From the NCBI GenBank assembly GCA_013152165.1, contig JAADGY010000038.1:1-12841 (forward strand): a stretch of 12,841 nucleotides of DNA. The letters run 5' to 3'. Under the pieces are notes generated by a model. It searched no databases, was not told the origin of the DNA, and was given only the letters and a program-made list of their open reading frames with translations. The stretch comes from a bacterium. GTDB lineage: Bacteria > Patescibacteriota > Microgenomatia > JAADGY01. Positions 1 through 5,566 of this stretch are shown piece by piece (within the stretch, counting starts at the first letter, position 1; each line of letters opens with the position of its first letter). The position numbers were made by a program, and so were the translations under genes.

Positions 1-103
1 CCCTTAACCCCGGAAGAAGCCCTTCAAAAAAATTTAGAATTCTATCACATCTTACTTATCTAATTACTCTCCCAGAGTGTGTTCTTTGGGTTGTTTCTTC
101 CCC

Positions 104-297
104 TTCCGTTCCCGGAACGTACATAAATCACGTTCCGGGAACGGTTTTTCAGTTTGTGCTACCATCCACTCACGATCCTGGATCGTCACCCGTGACCGAT
201 CCTGGATCGAAAATTTGGAAAGATTACCCCCCTTTCGTTTCCGGATTTTTTTCTTCTTACTTATTACTTCTCCCCGCGTTCCGGGAGTGGTTTTTCA
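104..297 (+). repeat. Composite palindromic repeat, copy 1
   Basis: This is one of three copies of a roughly 200-bp element (others near 3524-3717 and 5136-5340). The order is a hairpin with a T-run, then a pair of CGATCCTGGATCG palindromes (173-185 and 197-209), then a shared stretch beginning GAAAAT.TGGAAAGATTACCC, a CTTTCGTT(C)CCGG box, and a final single GTTCCGGGA palindrome (277-286) followed by GGTTTTTCA. In this copy the first hairpin uses CGTTCC/GGAACG arms, whereas copies 2 and 3 use CACTCC/GGAGTG arms. Here both members of the second pair have a central T, so the long stem has one mismatch that the other copies lack. Confidence 0.85.
106..149 (+). terminator. Hairpin plus T-run (terminator-like), first palindrome pair
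   Basis: The arms at 106-120 and 130-144 are fully complementary (15 bp) around a 9-base loop, and five Ts follow. This is the shape of a Rho-independent terminator on the plus strand. It could end a gene lying before the window. Each arm is itself a near-palindrome with a TCCNGGA core, at 110-116 and 134-140. Confidence 0.6.
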
Positions 298-357
298 GGT
301 GGGATACTCCCCCGCAGGTGGACAGTTTAGAATTTGTTATTTAGGATTTAGTATTTG

Positions 358-389
358 CCCGCCTTAAACTCGCGTCGACGCGAGGCGGG
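358..389. repeat. GTCGAC-centred palindrome, copy 1
   Basis: CTCGCGTCGACGCGAG at 369-384 is a perfect 16-base palindrome, extended by CCCGC (358-362) against GCGGG (385-389). A longer, altered version preceded by the same GCCCGCCTT lead-in lies at 12540-12580. It is GC-rich in an otherwise AT-rich spacer. No T-run follows, so a terminator role is not supported. Confidence 0.75.
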
Positions 390-395
390 TGCTTT

Positions 396-480
396 TGACC
401 TTTGCCCTTTGACCTTTAACTTATTTTTATCTTATTTCTTCAACTTTTAACTTTGAACTTTGAACTTTTAACTTATATAA
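396..480 (+). repeat. CTTTKAA period-7 array ahead of radA
   Basis: Imperfect 7-base units such as CTTTTAA and CTTTGAA follow each other directly, most regularly from 444 to 474. Related arrays in the same orientation lie at about 3481-3518, 3751-3805, 7911-7943 and 9976-10016, with a looser one at 5509-5560. Here the array runs into the TATAAT box of radA, whereas most of the other copies end CTTATCC. Confidence 0.75.
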
Positions 481-481
481 T
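453..481 (+). promoter_or_regulatory. Putative radA promoter inside a repeat array, leaderless start
   Basis: TTGAAC at 453-458 and a perfect TATAAT at 476-481 are separated by 17 bases. Six bases then separate the -10 box from the ATG at 488, so transcription would be expected to begin at or next to the start codon. No Shine-Dalgarno sequence is present. Both the -35 box and part of the spacer belong to the CTTTKAA array. The array makes matches to TTGA easy to obtain, so the -10 box is the stronger evidence. Confidence 0.55.
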
Positions 482-487
482 GTGCTC

Positions 488-1801
488 ATGTCCAAATCCA
501 CATCCACTTTTATCTGCGACAGCTGCGGCAACACTTTGTCTAAATGGTACGGCCAATGCCCCAACTGCCAAGCTTGGAACTCTATCAAGGAAATCAAAAT
601 CCCGTCCACCCAAATTAGTTCCACCACCACCGCTTCATCGCTTAAGCCTATTCCCGCCGACAAGGTCAAGGCCTCCCAAATAGTCCGCATATCCACTGAT
701 ATTAACGAGGTCAACCGAGTCCTTGGCGGCGGCATCGTCCCCGGCAGTTTGACCCTATTAGCCGGGCCTCCCGGCATCGGCAAATCCACCTTGGCCACTC
801 AAATCGCCCTCAATCTTTCTCAAAATCAACCTATCCTCTACTTGGCCGGCGAGGAAAATCCGCCTCAGATCAAAATCAGACTCCACCGCCTAACTCAAAA
901 AATCCCCTCAAGTTTCTTATTTTCGACCGACACCAACGTTAGCTCACTGCTCAACCTTGAAACCTTGTCTCCCAAACCAGCCCTTATCATCGTCGACTCC
1001 ATCCAAACCATTCATTCCCCCAACCTACCCTCTCAACCCGGCTCTCCGGCCCAAATCAAGCAGGTCACCCATATCCTTATGCAGATCGCCAAAACCACAC
1101 TTATTCCCATCATTATCATCGGCCACATCACTAAAGAAGGCAACATCGCCGGGCCCAAACTGCTTGAACACATGGTCGACACCGTCATCCACTTTGAAGG
1201 CGATCAAAACCACCATTATCGCATCCTGCGGGCCGTCAAAAACCGTTTCGGCACCACCAACGAGGTTGGCCTTTTCACTATGACATCGGCCGGCCTTAAG
1301 GAAATCAAAAACCCCCTCCTGCTTTTTTCCTCCCAATTAAAAACTCCCATCCCCGGCGCCGCCACCAGCGTTATCATGGAAGGCGAGCGGCCAATTTTGG
1401 TCGAGATCCAGGCCCTAGTCAACCCGACCACTTTAAACATTCCCCGCCGCGTCGCCCAGGGCATCCCCGTCAACCGGCTTATTATGTTAAGCGCCATTAT
1501 TAACCGCCGGCTTGGCCTGCCTATCGGCAACTATGACGTTTTTGTCAACGTCACCGGCGGGCTTAACATCCACGAACCAGCCGCCGATCTGGCCGTCGCC
1601 CTAGCTATTGTCTCGGCCTACAAACAAAAACCCCTGCCCGCCAAGCTGGCTCTTTTCGGCGAGGTTGGCTTGCTGGGCGAGGTCAGACCCGTCCCCTTCA
1701 GCCAAAGAAGGGACAAGGAAGCTAAGCGCTTAGGCCTGGCCCAAACCCTGGCCGTTAAGCCCATTCTTTTAAAAACCATCGTCAAAACCCTGTTCCAATA
1801 G
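488..1801 (+). CDS. radA: DNA repair protein RadA (Sms)
   Basis: RadA is a RecA-like ATPase with a Lon-like C-terminal domain that helps process branched recombination intermediates in the cytoplasm. The 437-residue product shows the family layout. An N-terminal zinc ribbon has C10, C13, C24 and C27. The Walker A motif GPPGIGKST lies at 93-101, a Walker B strand ends at D170, and the RadA signature KNRFG is at 251-255. The Lon protease-like domain fills roughly 275-437. The length is close to the usual 440-460. An in-frame GTG lies two codons upstream at 482, but ATG 488 is preferred because MSKxxxxFxC is the usual start and a -10 box ends at 481. It faces RuBisCO across a 257-bp spacer. Its codons are strikingly pyrimidine-rich, as is the rest of this strand up to about 10 kb. 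Confidence 0.96.
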   Translation: MSKSTSTFICDSCGNTLSKWYGQCPNCQAWNSIKEIKIPSTQISSTTTASSLKPIPADKVKASQIVRISTDINEVNRVLGGGIVPGSLTLLAGPPGIGKSTLATQIALNLSQNQPILYLAGEENPPQIKIRLHRLTQKIPSSFLFSTDTNVSSLLNLETLSPKPALIIVDSIQTIHSPNLPSQPGSPAQIKQVTHILMQIAKTTLIPIIIIGHITKEGNIAGPKLLEHMVDTVIHFEGDQNHHYRILRAVKNRFGTTNEVGLFTMTSAGLKEIKNPLLLFSSQLKTPIPGAATSVIMEGERPILVEIQALVNPTTLNIPRRVAQGIPVNRLIMLSAIINRRLGLPIGNYDVFVNVTGGLNIHEPAADLAVALAIVSAYKQKPLPAKLALFGEVGLLGEVRPVPFSQRRDKEAKRLGLAQTLAVKPILLKTIVKTLFQ

Positions 1802-2058
1802 AACACTTTCCCCCTTACTTTCACTCCGGGAGTGTGATTTGGAGCTTGTTTTCCCTGATTTCCAACCTCTTAAGGATATAACCTATCAAACCTCGGGTTA
1901 CACCTTAAGGATTGATAGGAAATACCAACCGTCCGAGGATGAAAACCTACTTTTATCTTCCTCTCAACTCCTCCTCCCCCACAGGTGGATAGTTTGAGAT
2001 TTGGAATTTGGTGCTTGTTTGGACACTTGGAATTTGTGATTTGGAATTTAGGATTTAT
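1802..2058. other. Spacer between the convergent radA and RuBisCO genes
   Basis: There is no gene here. The spacer holds a half-element at 1823-1836 (the left arm CACTCCGGGAGTG and the beginning of its loop, without the right arm), an unusual structured stretch at 1866-1938, and a GNATTTA-type period-7 array at about 1993-2057 introduced by CCACAGGTGGAT. The array ends right at the RuBisCO stop codon. I see no classical terminator for either convergent gene. Confidence 0.7.
1866..1938. other. Structured stretch with possible pseudoknot
   Basis: CCTATCAA (1882-1889) and TTGATAGG (1912-1919) form an 8-bp inverted repeat. Between them CCTCGG (1891-1896) is complementary to CCGAGG further downstream (1933-1938), which would interlock with the first stem. 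CTTAAGGAT occurs twice, at 1869-1877 and 1904-1912. Unlike the rest of the spacer, it has no other copy in the window. Its function is unknown. Confidence 0.35.
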
Positions 2059-3300
2059 TCACTCTCCCCATTTCTCCAACGCCGCCTTCAGCTCTGGATA
2101 TTTATCGGTCCGCCTGGCTTCATCCAAATGCTTGCCTTGGCTAACAAGCTCGATCGCCTGGCGGGCCGCCCTGGCGCCGGCAGCAGTGCCGCCTGGATGC
2201 CCATGAATCCCGCCCCCCATATTAATCACCACATCATTGCCGGTCATCTTTACCAGCTTCTCCACCAAACCCGGATACAAACCGCCGGACGCCACATGCA
2301 TAACCTTTTTAATCCCAAACCATGGCTTCATCAAAGCCTTTCGTATGCCTAAGACCTCTTCCTTGCCGCCCTCCATCTTGCCCACCACCGTTCCAATATG
2401 GAGCTCGTCCACCCCGGCCAACCTAGCCAGTTTAGCAATAAACAACATGCTTATCCCCAGATCCTTGTTTCTGGTAAAGGCCCCATGCATGGCCCGGTGC
2501 CCGTGAATAATCATGTTATAGTCCTGCTTTCTTAAATACTCCAAAGAAGTCAAGCCAGCCGTCAAAATATCAAGCATTACACAGCCGCCCCCGTTGGCTT
2601 TTATAAACTCGGCCCTGCGCAGCATTTCGTCAGGCTGGGCCGTCGCATTGGCGGCGTAAATCTTTTTTTCTCCAGTTTCTGCCTCTGCCTTTTTCTTCAG
2701 CTCCAACGTGTACCTAATCCTATCGTAAAAGTTATCAAACGGCTGGCTGGTTAAGTTCTCATCATCTTTGACCAGATCAACTCCGTTAGCCCAAGCTTGA
2801 TAAGCTACCTCGGCGTGCTCCTTGGCTGTCAAGCCAAGTTTGGGTTTAATAATCGTCCCTAAAACCGGCCGGTTGTAAACTCCCAAATAATCCTTTATTC
2901 CCTCCACTCCAAAAGCCGGCCCTTCGAAATACCGAACATACTTTTCCGGAAAAACCACATCCTCCACCCTTAACGCCTCAATTTCTTTCAAGCCAAACAC
3001 ATTTCCGGCAATGCCGGACAACAGCTGGGCTAAATTATCCATCTCCCACAACTCAACCGGGTAAGCAATCGTTACTAATGATTTAGCCTTATCTATCTCT
3101 ATGACTTTGGCTGATAACTGACGAAAACGATCCATCGGCATCGTCGACAAGCCGGTCCAAGTTCCCACCGAACTCTCCGCCGCTATCGCCTCGGCTACTA
3201 TTTTCAAATCCATTTTTGACTTCACCTTGAACTTAGCCACTAAATGATGTGTAGTATCAATCGGCTCGTCCAGATGCAGGTAACTATAATCTCCGTACAT
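2059..3300 (-). CDS. rbcL: Ribulose-bisphosphate carboxylase large subunit, form III-like
   Basis: RuBisCO carboxylates ribulose 1,5-bisphosphate to two 3-phosphoglycerates. In archaea and Patescibacteria it is thought to act in AMP/nucleoside salvage rather than the Calvin cycle. The 413 residues keep the known catalytic positions (spinach numbering in brackets): E42 [60], N100 [123], K152 and K154 [175, 177] in KPKLGL, the carbamylated K178 with D180 and E181 [201, 203, 204] in VKDDEN, H268, R269 and H272 [294, 295, 298], H301 [327], loop-6 K308 [334] in GTVVGKMEG, S338 [379] and the GGG at 362-364. It is therefore expected to be active and is not a RuBisCO-like protein. The length, and no obvious extra insertion, fit form III better than form II, but the subtype needs a tree. 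AAGGAGG at 3305-3311 lies four bases before the ATG. Neither AMP phosphorylase nor ribose-1,5-bisphosphate isomerase is adjacent. Confidence 0.96.
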   Translation of the reverse strand: MYGDYSYLHLDEPIDTTHHLVAKFKVKSKMDLKIVAEAIAAESSVGTWTGLSTMPMDRFRQLSAKVIEIDKAKSLVTIAYPVELWEMDNLAQLLSGIAGNVFGLKEIEALRVEDVVFPEKYVRYFEGPAFGVEGIKDYLGVYNRPVLGTIIKPKLGLTAKEHAEVAYQAWANGVDLVKDDENLTSQPFDNFYDRIRYTLELKKKAEAETGEKKIYAANATAQPDEMLRRAEFIKANGGGCVMLDILTAGLTSLEYLRKQDYNMIIHGHRAMHGAFTRNKDLGISMLFIAKLARLAGVDELHIGTVVGKMEGGKEEVLGIRKALMKPWFGIKKVMHVASGGLYPGLVEKLVKMTGNDVVINMGGGIHGHPGGTAAGARAARQAIELVSQGKHLDEARRTDKYPELKAALEKWGE

Positions 3301-3304
3301 AAAA

Positions 3305-3363
3305 CCTCCTTCAAAAATTTATCAACCCAATTTAAGTTTACTATCTTTCGGACAAAATTCCAA
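3305..3363 (-). promoter_or_regulatory. RuBisCO Shine-Dalgarno and possible promoter
   Basis: On the minus strand AAGGAGG (3311-3305) is ideally placed before the ATG at 3300. Further upstream, TTGGAA (3363-3358) and TAAACT (3340-3335) are 17 bases apart and could be a weak -35/-10 pair. The Shine-Dalgarno is clear. The promoter is a guess from weak matches. Confidence 0.4.
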
Positions 3364-3523
3364 GCTGAATTTTTTACTTGTTACGGGTGACTGGTTTGCT
3401 GGTTTGCTAGTTAGCTGGTTACTGGTTATCTTGATTTGCTTTACAAACTTTATGAACTTTATGAACTTGATAAACTCATTTTAATTTTTAACTTTTCACT
3501 TTGAACTTTTAACTTTTTCCCCT

Positions 3524-3717
3524 ACTCCACTCCGGGAGTGAATTTAATAACACTCCCGGAGTGTTTCTTTTGGAATAGCTGCCCTCTCCCACTCACGATC
3601 CTGGATCGTCACTCGTGACCGATCCAGGATCGAAAATCTGGAAAGATTACCCTCTTTCGTTCCCGGATTTTTTATCCTTCTTATTACTTCTCCCCGCGTT
3701 CCGGGAACGGTTTTTCA
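3524..3717 (+). repeat. Composite palindromic repeat, copy 2
   Basis: This copy is nearly identical to copy 3 over its first 135 bases. It has a CACTCCGGGAGTG pair with a T-rich tail, a TTTTGGAATAGCTGCCC linker, a CGATCCTGGATCG / CGATCCAGGATCG pair (3596-3608, 3620-3632) joined by complementary TCAC and GTGA, a CTGGAAAGATTACCC linker, a CGTTCCCGGATTTTTT box (TCCCGGA 3661-3667), and a final GTTCCGGGAAC palindrome (3699-3708) followed by GGTTTTTCA. The second pair can form a stem of about 17 bp with one bulged C. Confidence 0.88.
3528..3571 (+). terminator. Terminator-like hairpin, antisense to its neighbours
   Basis: The 13-base arms at 3528-3540 and 3551-3563 pair perfectly around a 10-base AT-rich loop, and TTTCTTTT follows on the plus strand only. 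Both flanking genes run on the minus strand, so it would stop transcription antisense to them, or it is simply part of a repeated element. Confidence 0.5.
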
Positions 3718-3750
3718 AATCGTGCTACCACCCAGGAGATTTATTTAAAA

Positions 3751-3805
3751 TAACTTTTAACTTTAAACTGTAACTTTGAATTTTTAACTTTGCACTTTTA
3801 ACTTA
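3751..3805 (+). repeat. CTTTKAA period-7 array overlapping the 3' end of mnmA
   Basis: Units of seven bases (CTTTTAA, CTTTAAA, CTTTGAA, CTTTGCA) run from 3753 to about 3800 and end in CTTATCC like the arrays at 7911-7943 and 9976-10016. All three arrays are preceded by an AAAATAAC lead-in. Bases 3784-3805 are also the last codons of mnmA, read from the other strand. Confidence 0.8.
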
Positions 3806-4902
3806 TCCCCTTCCACTCCTTCCACCACCCCGCCGCCGATCAACCTGTCTTCTTCATCATAAAAAACCACCGACTGGCCTGGCGAGGTGATAAAAATCGG
3901 CCGGCTTAATTCCAATCGCCAGCCAGCTTTATCAAACCGCAGGCGCCCCGCATGCAGTCTGCCTAAATTCCTAACTCGGCATCTTACCATCTTATCTTTT
4001 AATTTCTGGCCCTCATCTGCCCAGACCGTCCTTAAGTCCTCAAGAACAATTTTTGTAATCATGCAATCTTCTTTAACCGAAACTATTAGCTTATTATCAT
4101 CCATATCTTTTCCAATAACATACAGTGGTTTCAAGCTCCCATCCTTATATAAATACCTAGTTGGCATCTTGGCTGGCCTTTTAACTAAAAACCCATGCCT
4201 TTGCCCCAAGGTATAAAACCACACCCCTTTATGCTCGCCGACCACCTCGCCGGTCGGCAAGACCACCTTGCCCTTTTGAATCGGAATTCTTTGCTGTAAA
4301 AACTTAACAATGTCAACCTCGCCGACAAAACAAATCCCCATAGATTCCGGCCTGTTTTTATTAGGCAAATCGATCCTGCCGGCCATTTGACGCACCTTGC
4401 CTTTCGTTAAACCTCCCAAAGGCCAAACCACATAGTCCAACACCTCCTCTTTTAATTGGTACAAAAAATAAGTTTGGTCTTTGCTTTTGTCCACCGGCCT
4501 AAAGATCGCCCATCTCCCTTCTGCCTTTGCCAGCTTGGCATAATGCCCGGTAGCCACCTTATCAAAACCCTGCTTTCTGGCCCAATTTAAAAATAAGCCA
4601 AACTTAATTTCTCGGTTGCAAACAATATCCGGACTTGGCACCCTGCCCTTTTTATACTCATCAAAAAACCAATCTATCACCCTCTGCCGGTACTCCCGCC
4701 GAATATCTAACACTTGAAAATCAATTCCCAAAAAAGCCGCTACTCGCCCAGCCGACTCTTTATCTTCCCGAGCCTGCTTGTTGCACCAAGCCGACAGATA
4801 GACACCTGTCACCTGGTATCCTTGCTCTTTCAAAAGAAAGGCTGTCACCGCCGAATCCACCCCGCCTGACAAGCCAACCGCTATTTTGTCTTTTAATCCC
4901 AT
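3784..4902 (-). CDS. mnmA: tRNA-specific 2-thiouridylase MnmA
   Basis: MnmA uses ATP to adenylate, then thiolate, U34 of tRNAs for Lys, Glu and Gln. The 372-residue protein has the PP-loop SGGVDS (12-17), the first catalytic cysteine C95 in DIVCNREIKFG, TGHYAK (118-123), KDQTYFL (141-147), the second catalytic cysteine C191 in GICFVGE and GQRHG (233-237). These correspond to C102 and C199 of the E. coli enzyme. An upstream in-frame ATG at 4929 is rejected: the ATG at 4902 has AAAAGGAGG five bases before it, and a TAAAAT box overlaps the upstream ATG. The family core ends near GGGVVEG; the final DKLKVQS and the TAA stop are encoded by a CTTTKAA repeat array. This suggests the repeat replaced or extended the native end. 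Confidence 0.95.
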   Translation of the reverse strand: MGLKDKIAVGLSGGVDSAVTAFLLKEQGYQVTGVYLSAWCNKQAREDKESAGRVAAFLGIDFQVLDIRREYRQRVIDWFFDEYKKGRVPSPDIVCNREIKFGLFLNWARKQGFDKVATGHYAKLAKAEGRWAIFRPVDKSKDQTYFLYQLKEEVLDYVVWPLGGLTKGKVRQMAGRIDLPNKNRPESMGICFVGEVDIVKFLQQRIPIQKGKVVLPTGEVVGEHKGVWFYTLGQRHGFLVKRPAKMPTRYLYKDGSLKPLYVIGKDMDDNKLIVSVKEDCMITKIVLEDLRTVWADEGQKLKDKMVRCRVRNLGRLHAGRLRFDKAGWRLELSRPIFITSPGQSVVFYDEEDRLIGGGVVEGVEGDKLKVQS

Positions 4903-4907
4903 TTTTG

Positions 4908-4933
4908 CCTCCTTTTCATCTACCCTCATTTTA
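4908..4933 (-). promoter_or_regulatory. mnmA Shine-Dalgarno and -10 box
   Basis: On the minus strand TAAAAT (4933-4928) lies upstream of AAAAGGAGG (4916-4908), which is five bases from the ATG at 4902. This would give a leader of about 20 bases. No good -35 box is seen, so the -10 call is tentative; the ribosome binding site is strong and decides the start. Confidence 0.55.
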
Positions 4934-4960
4934 ACAACCCCGCCAACCTAAAAAACCAGT

Positions 4961-5026
4961 CTCTCTTGTTCCCGAAACAGTTTTTCAGGTTGTGCCCAAT
5001 CTCACGATCCGGGATCGAAAAGAGAG
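4961..5026. repeat. Decayed palindrome unit bounded by an inverted repeat
   Basis: CTCTCTT (4961-4967) and AAGAGAG (5020-5026) bracket a worn GTTCCCGAAAC-GTTTTTCAG unit and one intact CGATCCGGGATCG palindrome (TCCGGGA core 5008-5014). Here the palindrome is single, with a G centre rather than the T/A of the paired copies. A second single CGATCCGGGATCG followed by AAAA lies at 12322-12334. Confidence 0.55.
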
Positions 5027-5135
5027 TTAATAATTTCCCCAAAATCGTTTAAAAATTAAAGATTAAAGATTTTAGAATTGAATAAAAATTTCAAATTTCA
5101 AATTAAAAATTGATCTCCCGTCCCTTTATCCCCCC

Positions 5136-5340
5136 TACTCCACTCCGGGAGTGTGATTTATGTACACTCCCGGAGTGTTTCTTTTGGAATAGCTGCCCTC
5201 TCCCACTCACGATCCTGGATCGTCACCCGTGACCGATCCAGGATCAAAAATCTGGAAAGATTACTCCCCCCTTTCGTTCCCGGCACTGGATAGTTTAAGA
5301 TTTGAGTTTTCTTCATCACGTTCCGAGAACGGTTTTTCAG
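5136..5340 (+). repeat. Composite palindromic repeat, copy 3
   Basis: It matches copy 2 from the CTACTCC lead-in through the CTGGAAAGATTAC linker with few changes. It then departs at CGTTCCCGG, where about 35 bases including a TAGTTTAAGATTTGAG run replace the rest, before a worn CACGTTCCGAGAACGGTTTTTCAG ends it. The second pair lies at 5210-5222 and 5234-5245. The loop of its first hairpin is the reverse complement of the loop in copy 1. Confidence 0.85.
5141..5185 (+). terminator. Terminator-like hairpin, antisense to its neighbours
   Basis: Arms of 14 bases at 5141-5154 and 5164-5177 pair around a 9-base loop, and TTTCTTTT follows on the plus strand. Both flanking genes are on the minus strand, so this is oriented against them, like the one at 3528-3571. 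Confidence 0.5.
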
Positions 5341-5431
5341 GTGGGATACTCACCCGCAGGTGGACAGTTTAGAATTTGTTATTTAGAATTTCGAGTTTGT
5401 TTGGAGCTTCGAATTTAGAATTTAGAATTTT

Positions 5432-5483
5432 CCCCCGAAGGGGGGCCCGCCCCTATAACTTCATTCCAATGAAGTTGGGGGGG
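5432..5483. other. GC-rich double hairpin downstream of the ATP-grasp gene
   Basis: CCCCCGAAGGGGG (5432-5444) reads on the minus strand as C-rich and G-rich arms around a TTCG loop. Next to it AACTTCATT (5457-5465) and AATGAAGTT (5468-5476) form a 9-bp stem with a 2-base loop, flanked by GCCCC and seven Gs that could extend it past a TAT bulge. Neither has a following T-run on the minus strand, so this is not a classical terminator for the gene ending at 5567. Confidence 0.4.
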
Positions 5484-5566
5484 TTCCTTCTGTCTCTTTG
5501 TCGCTTGTAGCTTTATGAACTTTATGAACTTTTAACTTTATAAACTTCTTAACTTTCTAACTCATA

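Larger units (their letters stand above)
1..487. other. Intergenic repeat mosaic upstream of radA
   Basis: I see no convincing gene in this stretch. It is a chain of modules that recur elsewhere in the window: a fragment of an AACCCCGG-type palindrome at 5-14, a composite palindromic repeat at about 104-297, a GNATTTA period-7 array at 326-357, a GTCGAC-centred palindrome at 358-389 and a CTTTKAA period-7 array at 396-480. Short open frames here fall entirely within the repeats and have no family resemblance. The last 35 bases hold the putative radA promoter. Confidence 0.8.
3301..3783. other. Intergenic repeat mosaic between mnmA and RuBisCO
   Basis: No gene is seen. In order it holds the RuBisCO leader (to about 3365), a low-complexity stretch of CTGGTTTGCT-like words (3389-3430), two and a half ACTTTATGA units (about 3447-3470, shared with 5509-5532), a CTTTKAA array (3481-3518), composite repeat copy 2 (3524-3717), a GTGCTACCACC tag also seen after the first hairpin of copy 1, and a second CTTTKAA array that runs into the end of mnmA. 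Both flanking genes are on the minus strand. Confidence 0.75.
4930..5566. other. Intergenic repeat mosaic between the ATP-grasp gene and mnmA
   Basis: No gene is seen. The contents are a degraded palindrome unit (4961-5026), AT-rich period-7 runs based on ATTAAAG and AAATTTC (5050-5110), composite repeat copy 3 (5136-5340), an AGGTGGGATACTC..CCGCAGGTGG box with a GNATTTA array (5340-5430, near-identical to 296-345), a GC-rich double hairpin (5432-5483), and ACTTTATGA and CTTTWAA units (5509-5560). I see no terminator for the ATP-grasp gene that ends at 5567. Confidence 0.75.

Noticed and set aside
77..367. Open frames of 60-100 codons in the first 700 bases and at 12403-12636
   Set aside because: They lie in the palindromic and period-7 repeats or in radA's other frames, have no ribosome binding site and no protein-like composition.
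482..487. GTG start for radA two codons upstream
   Set aside because: It would overlap the -10 box, and the family normally begins close to the first zinc-ribbon cysteines as with the ATG at 488.
1025..1530. Long minus-strand frames opposite radA and groEL
   Set aside because: They are antisense shadows of well-conserved genes.
2059..3300. RuBisCO-like protein (form IV) lacking carboxylase activity
   Set aside because: All active-site residues, including the carbamylated lysine and loop-6 lysine, are present.
3481..3805. CRISPR array
   Set aside because: The repeats are imperfect 7-base tandem units without spacers of constant size, and no cas gene is present.
4903..4929. Upstream ATG for mnmA
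   Set aside because: The nine extra residues are encoded by the ribosome binding site region; the ATG at 4902 has an ideal Shine-Dalgarno.
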